From Taklimakanibacter lacteus (GTDB taxonomy: Bacteria > Pseudomonadota > Alphaproteobacteria > Rhizobiales > Aestuariivirgaceae), in assembly GCA_003576695.1 (NCBI GenBank), contig QOZQ01000004.1, positions 62,001 to 126,000 on the forward strand: 64,000 nucleotides of DNA. The letters run 5' to 3'. Positions within the stretch are counted from its first letter, which is position 1; each line of letters begins with the position of its first letter. Below the pieces are notes generated by a model. That model was not told the origin of the DNA. It made no database searches and saw only the letters and a program-made list of their open reading frames with translations. Positions 40,737-48,774 of the stretch are shown here, in pieces. The position numbers were made by a program, and so were the translations under genes.

Positions 40737-42716
40737 TCAGCCGACCTCGCGGATCGTCGAGGCCTGGCGCGCCGCGAGCGGGCTCCATCTCTCGATCATG
40801 GCGAGGCAGGCGAGCCGGCTGACCGGCCTGCTATAGAGATAGCCTTGCCCGTAAGCGCAGCCGAGCCGATGAAGCTCCGCGGCCTGCTCTTCCTGCTCGA
40901 TCCCCTCGGCGGTGGTTTTCATGCCGAGGCTCGCGGCAAGGCCCAGCATCGAGCGGACGATCTTTGCGTTCTGTTGCGGATCGACCGACGGGCGAATGAA
41001 GGACTTGTCGATCTTGATCTTGTTGATCAGGAGTTCGGAAAGATGCTGCATGCTCGAATAGCCAGTGCCGAAATCATCGAGCGCTATCGAAATGCCGAGC
41101 TTGCGCAGATCGGTCAGAGGCTGGCGAACCGAGGTGAAGTTCGCGGCAAGCGCATTCTCGGTGATCTCGATCTCTAGCCGGCCGGGCGAAATGCCGGCTT
41201 CCTCCACGATAGCGCGAATGCGGGACGAGATGTTCGGGTTGGCGAGCTGGGTGGGTGAGAGGTTAACCGAGACCGATAGGTGCTGCGGCCACATGCGGGC
41301 ATTGGCGCATGCCTGCTGCAGGATGGCGAAGAACAGGTCATCGATGAGTCCGGCTTCCTCGGCGACGGAAATGAAGGCGTCCGGCGCGATCAGGCCTTGG
41401 TCGGGATGCTCCCAGCGCGCCAGCGCCTCGAAGCCGACAAGGCGACCGGTCGAAAGCTCGACCACCGGCTGGAAATAGGGAACGATGAAGCCACGCTCGA
41501 TGGCGCCGGGCAACTCCGTCTCGATGCGGGCGCGCGACCGGATGCGGTCGTCCATCGACGTGTTGTAGTGGACGGCACCCTCGGCCTGCTCGCTGCGCGC
41601 CTGCTGCAGCGCGATGTCGGCCTTGCGATAGAGGGACTGCGGATCGGTCGCGTCCTGCGGCGCCTTGGCGATCCCAAGCCTGGCATTGAGGGAAATGGTG
41701 CCGGACGCCGCGGCAATAGGCTTCTCGAGATGCCGGATGAGCGTATTGCACTGATCCTCGAGCTCTGCGTCATTGGCGAATTCGCTGAGGACGACGAATT
41801 CGTCGCCACCGACGCGGAACGCGCTCGTCCCGCTGTCCTCATCCGCCCGCAGCCGCTTGGCCAGCGCCACGAGGATAGTGTCGCCGGCGACATGGCCATA
41901 GAGACTGTTCACCTTCCTGAAGCCGGCCATGTCGATCGCGATCAAGGCCAGTTTCCTGCCGGCGATGGAAATGTCATGCAGCTTGTCGTTCAGCACCTCG
42001 ACGCAACTGCGGCGATTGCCGAGCCCGGTCAGCTCGTCATGCATCGCCAGGTAGCGGATATCGTCCTCTGCCTCGGCGAAGACATCCTCCGAGCGGCGCA
42101 AGTTGCGATAGAGCGCGGCCCACAAGATGCCGATGCCGATCAGTACCAGACAGAATTTCGACAGTTGGGAAAACCTGACGACCGAGAAGAAGTCGGATTG
42201 CAGGCTCTGGCGCGTCGCCTCGACGAGCCGCCCCGTCTCGCTGGCGAGCGTCGCCTTTTCGGTCGCGTAGGTGCGGGAATTGAGAATGGCCTCGGCTTCC
42301 GACTTCTGGCCTTTCTGCACCAGGCCCATGGCCTGACGCTCCATGTTCATCGTCGCATCATTGGCGATCTTGCCATAGGTGGCGAAGCGCCCGGCAGCGG
42401 CATCCGGCGCCATCGCGGTGGCGTCGGCAATCGCGCGGCCGAGCAGGGGGGCCGCATTCTCATAGCGGATCACCCAGCGCCAGTCGCTGCTGGCGACGGC
42501 CATATTGGCGAACATGGAGAGGCGCTCGTCGAAGAGCGAAATCTGGTTGGCGATGTGGCTCGCCCGCTGCAGCCGGGCGTCGATCTGGCGCGACCAGCTC
42601 TCGAATATGGAACGCTCGATCATGCCGGCGACCGCGAGGAGGAAAGCACCGAACAATGCTATCACGACACTGCGGTGCGCGACCGAGATAGCCCGCTTGA
42701 CGATCGAGTGTTTCAT
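40737..42716 (-). CDS. GGDEF-EAL bifunctional c-di-GMP protein, membrane-bound
   Basis: A 659-residue protein: an N-terminal membrane helix (about 13-35), a periplasmic sensory region (to about 165), a second helix (about 176-195), a GGDEF domain with intact GGDEF at 303-307 and an EAL domain with intact EAL at 430-432 (also the DDFGTGYSS metal/catalytic loop). Both cyclase and phosphodiesterase residues are present. It lies convergent to spt with an 8-base gap, between the two sphingolipid operons; a functional link to envelope lipids is only suggested by position. Confidence 0.92.
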   Translation of the reverse strand: MKHSIVKRAISVAHRSVVIALFGAFLLAVAGMIERSIFESWSRQIDARLQRASHIANQISLFDERLSMFANMAVASSDWRWVIRYENAAPLLGRAIADATAMAPDAAAGRFATYGKIANDATMNMERQAMGLVQKGQKSEAEAILNSRTYATEKATLASETGRLVEATRQSLQSDFFSVVRFSQLSKFCLVLIGIGILWAALYRNLRRSEDVFAEAEDDIRYLAMHDELTGLGNRRSCVEVLNDKLHDISIAGRKLALIAIDMAGFRKVNSLYGHVAGDTILVALAKRLRADEDSGTSAFRVGGDEFVVLSEFANDAELEDQCNTLIRHLEKPIAAASGTISLNARLGIAKAPQDATDPQSLYRKADIALQQARSEQAEGAVHYNTSMDDRIRSRARIETELPGAIERGFIVPYFQPVVELSTGRLVGFEALARWEHPDQGLIAPDAFISVAEEAGLIDDLFFAILQQACANARMWPQHLSVSVNLSPTQLANPNISSRIRAIVEEAGISPGRLEIEITENALAANFTSVRQPLTDLRKLGISIALDDFGTGYSSMQHLSELLINKIKIDKSFIRPSVDPQQNAKIVRSMLGLAASLGMKTTAEGIEQEEQAAELHRLGCAYGQGYLYSRPVSRLACLAMIERWSPLAARQASTIREVG

Positions 42717-42843
42717 TTCCCCACTGGAGCCTGAAACGCCGATAATGCTTACGACAGAACGCCGTAAGAAGTGCCTAATCCCGAATATCTGGTGGCGGCG
42801 TGGTTAACAAAGGGTTAAGCGATTCACTCAAATGCCGTGCAAC

Positions 42844-43716
42844 TCACTTGAGGGCGCCGCGGCGCAACAGGCGCGGCAGCAGCATGAGGCCGGCAAGAAC
42901 CGGATGGCGTTGCTGCCAAGGGGTGAGGGTGATCTTCTCGCCGCTGTGACGCTCGATCTTCCAGGCGGCATAGGAGGCGCCGCCTTCGAAAGTGAAGCCT
43001 GCCTTGATCAGTCGGGCCAGCGACAGAAACTTGCCGGCCAGTCGCCGTTGCGACCAGGACACGGGCCGGACATGCGCGCGGCCGATGAGGCGGGCAGCCT
43101 CTTCATAGAAGGAGGCGTTGGCGGCAGCGATCTCGCCCGCCCGTTGATCGGCCTCCGGCCTGAGCTCGGTGCGGTAGGTTTCCTCGAAGCCGCGGCGCCA
43201 GATATCCACAGGCGCCGCGTCCTCGGGCGCGGTGGCCAGGGCAACGCCATACATGGTGGCGACGGCATCGGCGACCGCCGCGACGACGCGTTTGCGGCTC
43301 GCCTCATCCGAGGCATGGACAAGGATGGCCGGCTGGGAGAAACGTGCCCAGAAATAAGGGTTGGTCGTCCCGGGCTTCATCCGCTCGGCAAAGGCGCCGA
43401 GCGTCATCACTGCATATTTGCAGCGCAATGTCCGGCCGGAGTGGCTCATCTCGGCATAATAGACATTGGGCGGCAGCAGGCGGGCGGCGATGCGGCTGAG
43501 CGGGCTGGCGCTGATGCCCTCGTCACGCTCCACCAGCAGATAGAGGTCGATCAAGCTGTCCTGCGTGCTGACGCCCCTGAGGCAGGAGCCATAGGCGAGG
43601 ATGGCCGCGGTGCCCGCATGGCGCCCGCGCACGTGATCGGCGATAGCCTGGACGTCGGCTGGCGTCCGGCGATCGAGATTCCTGGCGACGAGGGCGGCGA
43701 GATCCATCAGCCGCAA
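42844..43716 (-). CDS. Nucleotidyltransferase-fold protein of the sphingolipid head-group operon
   Basis: A 290-residue protein with a nucleotidyltransferase-superfamily core: LAYGSCLRG (G43-S44) followed by SLIDLYLLV, where the usual D-x-D is D57-L-Y59, so one carboxylate is changed. The C-terminal half is basic and helical. It overlaps the ceramide-kinase-like gene by 10 bases and is last in the HIT-lptF-lptG-CDP-AP-kinase operon. The order next to spt parallels the Caulobacter ceramide-phosphoglycerate genes, where a nucleotidyltransferase-like protein is needed. The reaction is unknown. Confidence 0.78.
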   Translation of the reverse strand: MRLMDLAALVARNLDRRTPADVQAIADHVRGRHAGTAAILAYGSCLRGVSTQDSLIDLYLLVERDEGISASPLSRIAARLLPPNVYYAEMSHSGRTLRCKYAVMTLGAFAERMKPGTTNPYFWARFSQPAILVHASDEASRKRVVAAVADAVATMYGVALATAPEDAAPVDIWRRGFEETYRTELRPEADQRAGEIAAANASFYEEAARLIGRAHVRPVSWSQRRLAGKFLSLARLIKAGFTFEGGASYAAWKIERHSGEKITLTPWQQRHPVLAGLMLLPRLLRRGALK

Positions 43717-44660
43717 ATATAAGTGAATTCGGGGCCGGTTTCGAGCCGAAGCGGCTCGGCTTCCGGCGCCTCGAAGAATTCTCCGTCGATGACGAAGGGT
43801 GTCGCCGTGTCGATATGGAAGGTGCTTCCCGAGACGCTGTACGAGCCGGCCGGAACCTTGCGGTCCTCGTCGCCATACATCAGCGGCAACAGCCAGCGCA
43901 TGATACTGGGAACCGGATAGGGAATGGTGGTGATGCGTATAGGCCCGTTCTTGCCGTTCCAGAACGGGCGGGTGCCGAGAATGAGCTTGTCGAGGGTGGT
44001 GGCCATCAGGAGAAGTTGCTGTCCATCAACGATGTGGCCGCCGCTTCCTGACAGCCCGATCCGATAGGGCCGGTCGATGCGCGTCTGATCGTCCGGGTTG
44101 GCCGGCGTGAACAGCGATTTACCGATCGCCGATGCCAGCGTCGCAAAAGTAGCAAGATCGCCTTTCAGGCCGACACCATGAATGGCGTCCTGACAATAGA
44201 GCGTCGCCTGCCAGACCGCGCCGGTACCGAGAAACATGCCGTGACGCACCTTGCCGTCCCGGGGATTGGCTACCCGCAAGGTGGGCCGCACGAGCAGAAA
44301 ACGCGCCTCGCGATGGGCGATGAAATCAGCCTGAACCTTCACATTGCGGTTGCGGAAGCCGAGGTCGGCCGCCGTCATGTTGGTGGTCCCATGCGGCAGG
44401 AGGGCCAGGCGCGGAAAGAAAGAGGGGCTGAGGCGCTCGGCGATCTCGGTCTGAACGGCCTGGACCGTGCCATCGCCCGAGCTGATGAACAGCTCGCTGA
44501 CCCGGGCCTCGGCCATCTCGTCGAGAAAGCCGTCGAGCTGGCCAAAATTATCCAGCACGCGCACCAGGACCTGCTTGTGCGGCGCAAGCTGCGAAGCAAG
44601 CGCCAATCCCTTTCCGCTTGTCTTGCCGGACTTCGGGTTGACGATGAGGCCGCGCATCAT
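43707..44660 (-). CDS. cpgB: Diacylglycerol/ceramide kinase-like lipid kinase
   Basis: A 317-residue DAGK_cat-fold lipid kinase: IVNPKSGKTSGKG at the N-terminus, the nucleotide motif SGDGT at 61-65 (in place of GGDGT) and LPHGTTNMTAADLG. In Caulobacter the equivalent gene between the nucleotidyltransferase and CDP-alcohol genes is the ceramide kinase CpgB, which makes ceramide-1-phosphate. The start at 44660 overlaps the preceding stop (TGATG); the longer reading is a shadow. The symbol is assigned by context and fold. Confidence 0.8.
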   Translation of the reverse strand: MMRGLIVNPKSGKTSGKGLALASQLAPHKQVLVRVLDNFGQLDGFLDEMAEARVSELFISSGDGTVQAVQTEIAERLSPSFFPRLALLPHGTTNMTAADLGFRNRNVKVQADFIAHREARFLLVRPTLRVANPRDGKVRHGMFLGTGAVWQATLYCQDAIHGVGLKGDLATFATLASAIGKSLFTPANPDDQTRIDRPYRIGLSGSGGHIVDGQQLLLMATTLDKLILGTRPFWNGKNGPIRITTIPYPVPSIMRWLLPLMYGDEDRKVPAGSYSVSGSTFHIDTATPFVIDGEFFEAPEAEPLRLETGPEFTYICG

Positions 44661-45991
44661 CAGCTTTTCGCCATCCAGGATTCGAGGGGCGCGCTGCGCC
44701 TGGCGATCAACGCGTGGGCGAGTTGCAGCCCATGCAGAACGAGACAGATGACCGTCCACCAGGCCACCGCGATAAGCCCCCAATCCGGACGTCCGATAAA
44801 GGTAAAGGCGGTGAGGATGACCAGGTTGGGATTGCGCCGTGCCGTGATCTGGCGGAAGAACGTGTCGACCTTGCGCCAGATATGGATCTCAAGGCCCAGC
44901 CATTTGATGGCGATGCCTTCCATGATGCGCTGGAGGATGTAACCGCCAAGGATCGCGGCGATCATGATCCAGAAGGTGCGGGCGTCGAGCGCGTAGGCGG
45001 TCTTGCCCAAGCCCAGCCCCCAGGCGACATACCAGAAGGGCGGGTGCACCAGATCGAGACCATGGTCGAAGATGTCGCCCCATTTGCTGGAGGTGAGCGT
45101 GGTGCGGGCGAGCTTGCCGTCGACCGTATCAAGGAACGTCATCAACCAGGCGGCGGCGAGGCCCAGCGCGAACTGGCCCTGCAGGAAGAACCAGAAAGCC
45201 AGGAACACCATGACCGCGCCGACCATGGTCACCATGTTGGGCGTGATGCCGCGCGGCGCCAGCCATCTGGTCACCAGGAAAGCGGGGCGGGGCCAGACAT
45301 GCTTGGTGACCAGGTCGGTGGCGCCTTTATAGGTGCCCATGAACATGCGCCATTCGACATCGGGCCGGTTGTCCGCGGTCAGGCGGATGGCATAGGGCGT
45401 CTCGCGCTTGCGCAGCGCCTTCCAGAATTTGGCGTCGAGCTGATCGGGCGTGCGCGCCAGCAATTGCAGGTCGGACGGCGGCTCGCCGCCCTTGTCGAGC
45501 AGCTCGGCGATAGCATCGGCATGGCGTCCCAGAGCCTGCACGGCAAGGCCTTGGCCGGGGGCGCCCATCATCAGCAGGTTCGGCCGCTTCACCAGGATCG
45601 GAATAAGCGGCTGGTCGATGACTGCGTCCGCCCGGATGAAGATCACCGGCCCATTATGGCTTCTTGCCTCTTCGAGGGAGAGCTCTCGCGTGATCGCTTC
45701 GCGGGCAAACTGACGGCGCAGCCGCTCAACCGGCGTCAACGACCACAAGCGGATGTCGCCCGAACCGATGAAGCAAAGGACGGGCGTGAAGGTGCGATCG
45801 GCGATCGGCTCGGCCGCCGTCTTTTCGGCAACGGGCTCTTCCGGCCGAGGCTGGGCCGCGCTCCGTTTGATCGCCATCTTTCGTGCAGCGGGCTTCTTCA
45901 CAGCGGCCTCTTTCGCGGCAGGCTTGTCAAGCGCCTTGCTTGCGCCGGCCTTCGGCGAGGCCGTCTTCCTCTTGCGTGGCTTGGTTGTCAT
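44660..45991 (-). CDS. CDP-alcohol phosphotransferase with N-terminal nucleotidyltransferase-like domain
   Basis: A 443-residue protein. Residues 1-60 are Lys/Ala/Pro-rich (KKPAARKMAIKRSAAQPRPE), histone-H1-like and probably disordered. Residues about 65-200 look like a degenerate NTP-transferase domain (VIFIRADAVIDQPLIP, LLARTPDQLD). From about 230 comes a membrane CDP-alcohol phosphatidyltransferase with the full signature DG-x2-AR-x8-G-x3-D-x3-D at 291-310. It should join a phosphoalcohol from a CDP carrier to a lipid phosphate, fitting ceramide phosphoglycerate-type head groups. Start overlaps LptG stop by 4 bases. Confidence 0.85.
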   Translation of the reverse strand: MTTKPRKRKTASPKAGASKALDKPAAKEAAVKKPAARKMAIKRSAAQPRPEEPVAEKTAAEPIADRTFTPVLCFIGSGDIRLWSLTPVERLRRQFAREAITRELSLEEARSHNGPVIFIRADAVIDQPLIPILVKRPNLLMMGAPGQGLAVQALGRHADAIAELLDKGGEPPSDLQLLARTPDQLDAKFWKALRKRETPYAIRLTADNRPDVEWRMFMGTYKGATDLVTKHVWPRPAFLVTRWLAPRGITPNMVTMVGAVMVFLAFWFFLQGQFALGLAAAWLMTFLDTVDGKLARTTLTSSKWGDIFDHGLDLVHPPFWYVAWGLGLGKTAYALDARTFWIMIAAILGGYILQRIMEGIAIKWLGLEIHIWRKVDTFFRQITARRNPNLVILTAFTFIGRPDWGLIAVAWWTVICLVLHGLQLAHALIARRSAPLESWMAKS

Positions 45992-47064
45992 ATGTGCTCG
46001 GTGCGGAATGAGACGACGCCGGCGATGGCGGCAAGGCCGAGGACCGGCGCCCAGGCGGCGAACCACGGGGTGACAAAACCGAGCTCGCCCATGGTCAGCG
46101 AAATGCCATCGACGATGAAGAAGAGGAAGCCCAGCGAGATTCCGACCGCGAACATCACCCCGATGCCGCCGCCGCGGCGGAAGCGCACGGCGAGCGGTAT
46201 GCATAAGGCGACCATCGCCAGTGCCGTCACGAAGAGCGTCAGGCGCTTGTGCCACCAGGTCTGGTAGACCCAGGTCGGGCGGATGCCGAAACCTGAATTC
46301 TCGATGAAGTAACCGAGGTCGTTCATGCTCATTTCCTCGGGATCGCCGGAACGCGCGCCGGCCGCGGCGGGACGGAAGGAGCCGGAATAGATCATCTGGT
46401 CGAGCCGGTTGGGCGGAAGGTTGTCGCGGTAGTAGACGAGCACGTTCGACAGATGCCAGCGGTCCTGGTTGAGCACCGCGTGTTTCGCCATGATCTGCTC
46501 GCGCAGGAGGCCGGATTCGTCGCGGCGGAATATGATCACGTCTTCGAGTTCGGTGGCCTGCGCATTGGCGTTCCCGGCGCGCAGGATGTCGCGCCCGGCG
46601 CGCATCCAAATCGGGTCTCGCTCGCCGCCCACCTTGAGTTTCTTCTCGCCATAGTCGCCGATGCCCCATTCGCGCAAGGTCGGCGCCGCGTCCGGCACCG
46701 CCCGGTCGTTGAGGAGGAAGTTGAGGCCGCCTGCGAGAAGGGCAAAGGGCAGGAGCATGAGCACGATGCGGAAAGGCGACAGGCCGGCCGACCAGAGGGC
46801 CGGCATCTCATTGCGGTAACTCAGTTCCATCAGGACGAGAAGCAAAGCGAGCAGCACGCTGATGGGCAGGAAGGTCGACAAGGTGCCGGGTGCGCGCATC
46901 AGGAAATAGGTGAACACCACTGCGGGGCTGCCGTTATCCAGCGCCAGGATTTCCTTGGCGTAGGTCACGACGTCCAGTGTGATGACGAAAATGGATATGC
47001 CGAGGAGAATGAAGATGAAGCGTATGAGGAGCATACGCGTGAGCATCCAGCCGATGATCTTCAT
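45988..47064 (-). CDS. lptG: LptG family permease, sphingolipid-operon paralogue
   Basis: A 358-residue LptF/LptG-family permease: helices at the N-terminus (LLIRFIFILLGISIFVITLD; LSTFLPISVLLALLLVLMEL), a periplasmic jellyroll domain (about 130-265), and C-terminal helices (LTLFVTALAMVALCIPLAVR). It is coupled to LptF (4-base overlap) and to the CDP-alcohol phosphotransferase (4-base overlap). In the canonical pathway LptFG with LptB lift lipopolysaccharide to LptC. Here the linkage to ceramide head-group genes suggests a sphingolipid cargo. Confidence 0.88.
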   Translation of the reverse strand: MKIIGWMLTRMLLIRFIFILLGISIFVITLDVVTYAKEILALDNGSPAVVFTYFLMRAPGTLSTFLPISVLLALLLVLMELSYRNEMPALWSAGLSPFRIVLMLLPFALLAGGLNFLLNDRAVPDAAPTLREWGIGDYGEKKLKVGGERDPIWMRAGRDILRAGNANAQATELEDVIIFRRDESGLLREQIMAKHAVLNQDRWHLSNVLVYYRDNLPPNRLDQMIYSGSFRPAAAGARSGDPEEMSMNDLGYFIENSGFGIRPTWVYQTWWHKRLTLFVTALAMVALCIPLAVRFRRGGGIGVMFAVGISLGFLFFIVDGISLTMGELGFVTPWFAAWAPVLGLAAIAGVVSFRTEHI

Positions 47065-48281
47065 ACCGGATCTCCGTGCAGAATGCGTCGCATGATGCCC
47101 CTGAAGAACCGGCGTAGCGTAACCGCGATACGGTCGATGATGATGTCGAGCCCACCGGCCTTGAGCGTAAAGCTCGCTGACCAGAACCGCCAGGCGGCAA
47201 AGGCCGTGACGGACAGGAAGGGCAGCCACATTGTGAGCAAGGGCGATGCGCCATTGGCGGCGGTGGCGATGGCGCCTTGCTCGATGATTTCATGCAGTGC
47301 GACCAGCAGGATGAGGGCCACGCCGAAGCGGTAGTTGCGCTGGTTGCGACGCCGGCCGAGCGCGAAGGGAACGGCAAGGAAGGGCAGCATCGGCAAAGTG
47401 AGCATGGCGATCAGCCGCTTGTGCAGCTCCGAGCGCATCTGGTCCTTCGTCGTGCCCTTGGGCGGGGTATCCTGTCGGGCGATGAGCTCGGGCAGCGTCA
47501 ACTCGCGCTCATCGTCGCCGCGCGGCCGGAAAGTCTTGTCGGTCACCTGGCCGAGTGGCGTATCGGCAACCTCGAAATTGCTGACGGTCGATTTGGGCGG
47601 CTCCTGGCCGGCATCGAGGCTCGGCATGCGCTCGAGCTGCAGGCGGTGCCCGTTCTGCAGGCGCAGCACCGGCAAGGGCGTGTTGGGATTCTCGATCAGC
47701 TTGCCGGATGACGCGGTCACGGTCTCTATGCCGCCGGCGCCGCGGTTGTCGAAGAGGAATATGCGCTCGAACGAGCCGGCCGAGCGGTCAAGCTTGTCGA
47801 GGATGAAGGTGCGCGTGCCGGCTTGCATGAAAATGCCTTCCTCGGCCAGATAAAACACATCGACATTCTGCACATCGAAAACGACGGCACGATAGGCATA
47901 GCGCGTGTGCGGCTGCAGCCAGCCGACGATCAGCACCGAGAAGGCGGCCAGGATGAGCGAGAGGATGGCGACCGGCTGGGCGATGCGATGCAGGCCGATG
48001 CCGGAAGCGAGAAAGGCGTCGATCTCGCTGTCGCGCGACATCTTGTTGAAGCTGAACAGCAGGCCGAGGAACAGGGCGGCGGGGAGCGCCACACCCAGGT
48101 AATGCGGCACCAGATAGGCCAGCATCTCGAAGACGACCCCGAAGGAGTTCTTCTTGCCAAGGGTCGTGTCGAGCAGACGAACCATGCGTTCGGCCAGCAG
48201 CACGAGCAGGCCGATGGCGATCGAGGTCACCAAAGGTTTGGCGAGCTGACGCAGGACGTAGCGATCGACGATGCGGAACAC
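47061..48281 (-). CDS. lptF: LptF family permease, sphingolipid-operon paralogue
   Basis: A 406-residue LptF/LptG-family permease beginning with GTG (VFRIVDRYVLRQLAKPLV), 7 bases after the HIT stop, with GAGG upstream. It has N-terminal helices, the SRDSEIDAFLASGIG cytoplasmic coupling segment that contacts the ATPase, a periplasmic domain (about 130-290) and C-terminal helices. No lptB, lptC or lptD is adjacent, so an ATPase must come from elsewhere. The longer reading to 48434 is a shadow of the HIT gene. Confidence 0.88.
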   Translation of the reverse strand: MFRIVDRYVLRQLAKPLVTSIAIGLLVLLAERMVRLLDTTLGKKNSFGVVFEMLAYLVPHYLGVALPAALFLGLLFSFNKMSRDSEIDAFLASGIGLHRIAQPVAILSLILAAFSVLIVGWLQPHTRYAYRAVVFDVQNVDVFYLAEEGIFMQAGTRTFILDKLDRSAGSFERIFLFDNRGAGGIETVTASSGKLIENPNTPLPVLRLQNGHRLQLERMPSLDAGQEPPKSTVSNFEVADTPLGQVTDKTFRPRGDDERELTLPELIARQDTPPKGTTKDQMRSELHKRLIAMLTLPMLPFLAVPFALGRRRNQRNYRFGVALILLVALHEIIEQGAIATAANGASPLLTMWLPFLSVTAFAAWRFWSASFTLKAGGLDIIIDRIAVTLRRFFRGIMRRILHGDPV

Positions 48282-48288
48282 CGGCGCC

Positions 48289-48726
48289 TCAGTTCGTCGG
48301 CCAGTGGCGGCGCAATTCGTCGCGCAAGCGGGCCTGGATCTCGGGGGAAGTCGCGGTGGCGGCAGCCAGATTGGGCTGACCGGGCCAGCCGGCATCGGCG
48401 AACTCCACGCCGGCGAAACGCTGCGGCTTCGCATAACGCGGAATGACGTGGAAATGAACGTGCGGATCGACCATCATGAGCATCAGATAATTGATCTTGT
48501 CATAGGCACTGAAATTCCTGAGGCCGGTCTCGATAGAATGGGTTATGTCGGCCAATTCCGCAAAAGCCTGGGGTGGAATTTGGGAGAATGCCACCCAGTC
48601 TCCTTTGGCCCCCAGGATCAATGATCCCAAGGTGGCCTGCGCCGGGCGCAGCAAAACAACCCAGTGCTTGTAGTCTGCGATCAAGGTGGCGGGAAGGCCA
48701 AATTTGACGAGGGTCGCGTTCGACAT
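48289..48726 (-). CDS. HIT family protein
   Basis: A 145-residue histidine-triad protein; the catalytic loop reads DPHVHFHVIPRY (H-x-H-x-H). HIT enzymes hydrolyse or transfer nucleotides (phosphoramidases, Ap4A hydrolases). The start at 48726 (MSNATLV) or 48738 cannot be decided. It is 7 bases upstream of lptF, so it probably belongs to the sphingolipid head-group operon, perhaps acting on a nucleotide by-product. Confidence 0.88.
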   Translation of the reverse strand: MSNATLVKFGLPATLIADYKHWVVLLRPAQATLGSLILGAKGDWVAFSQIPPQAFAELADITHSIETGLRNFSAYDKINYLMLMMVDPHVHFHVIPRYAKPQRFAGVEFADAGWPGQPNLAAATATSPEIQARLRDELRRHWPTN

Positions 48727-48774
48727 AATTTGTAACATGCCCTAGCGTGAGAGTGTAAGCGATTTCTCGCTTCT

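Noticed and set aside
44660-46669. Extended 669-codon form of the CDP-alcohol phosphotransferase
   Set aside because: The first 226 codons are a shadow of LptG; ATG at 45991 overlaps the LptG stop as in the rest of the operon.
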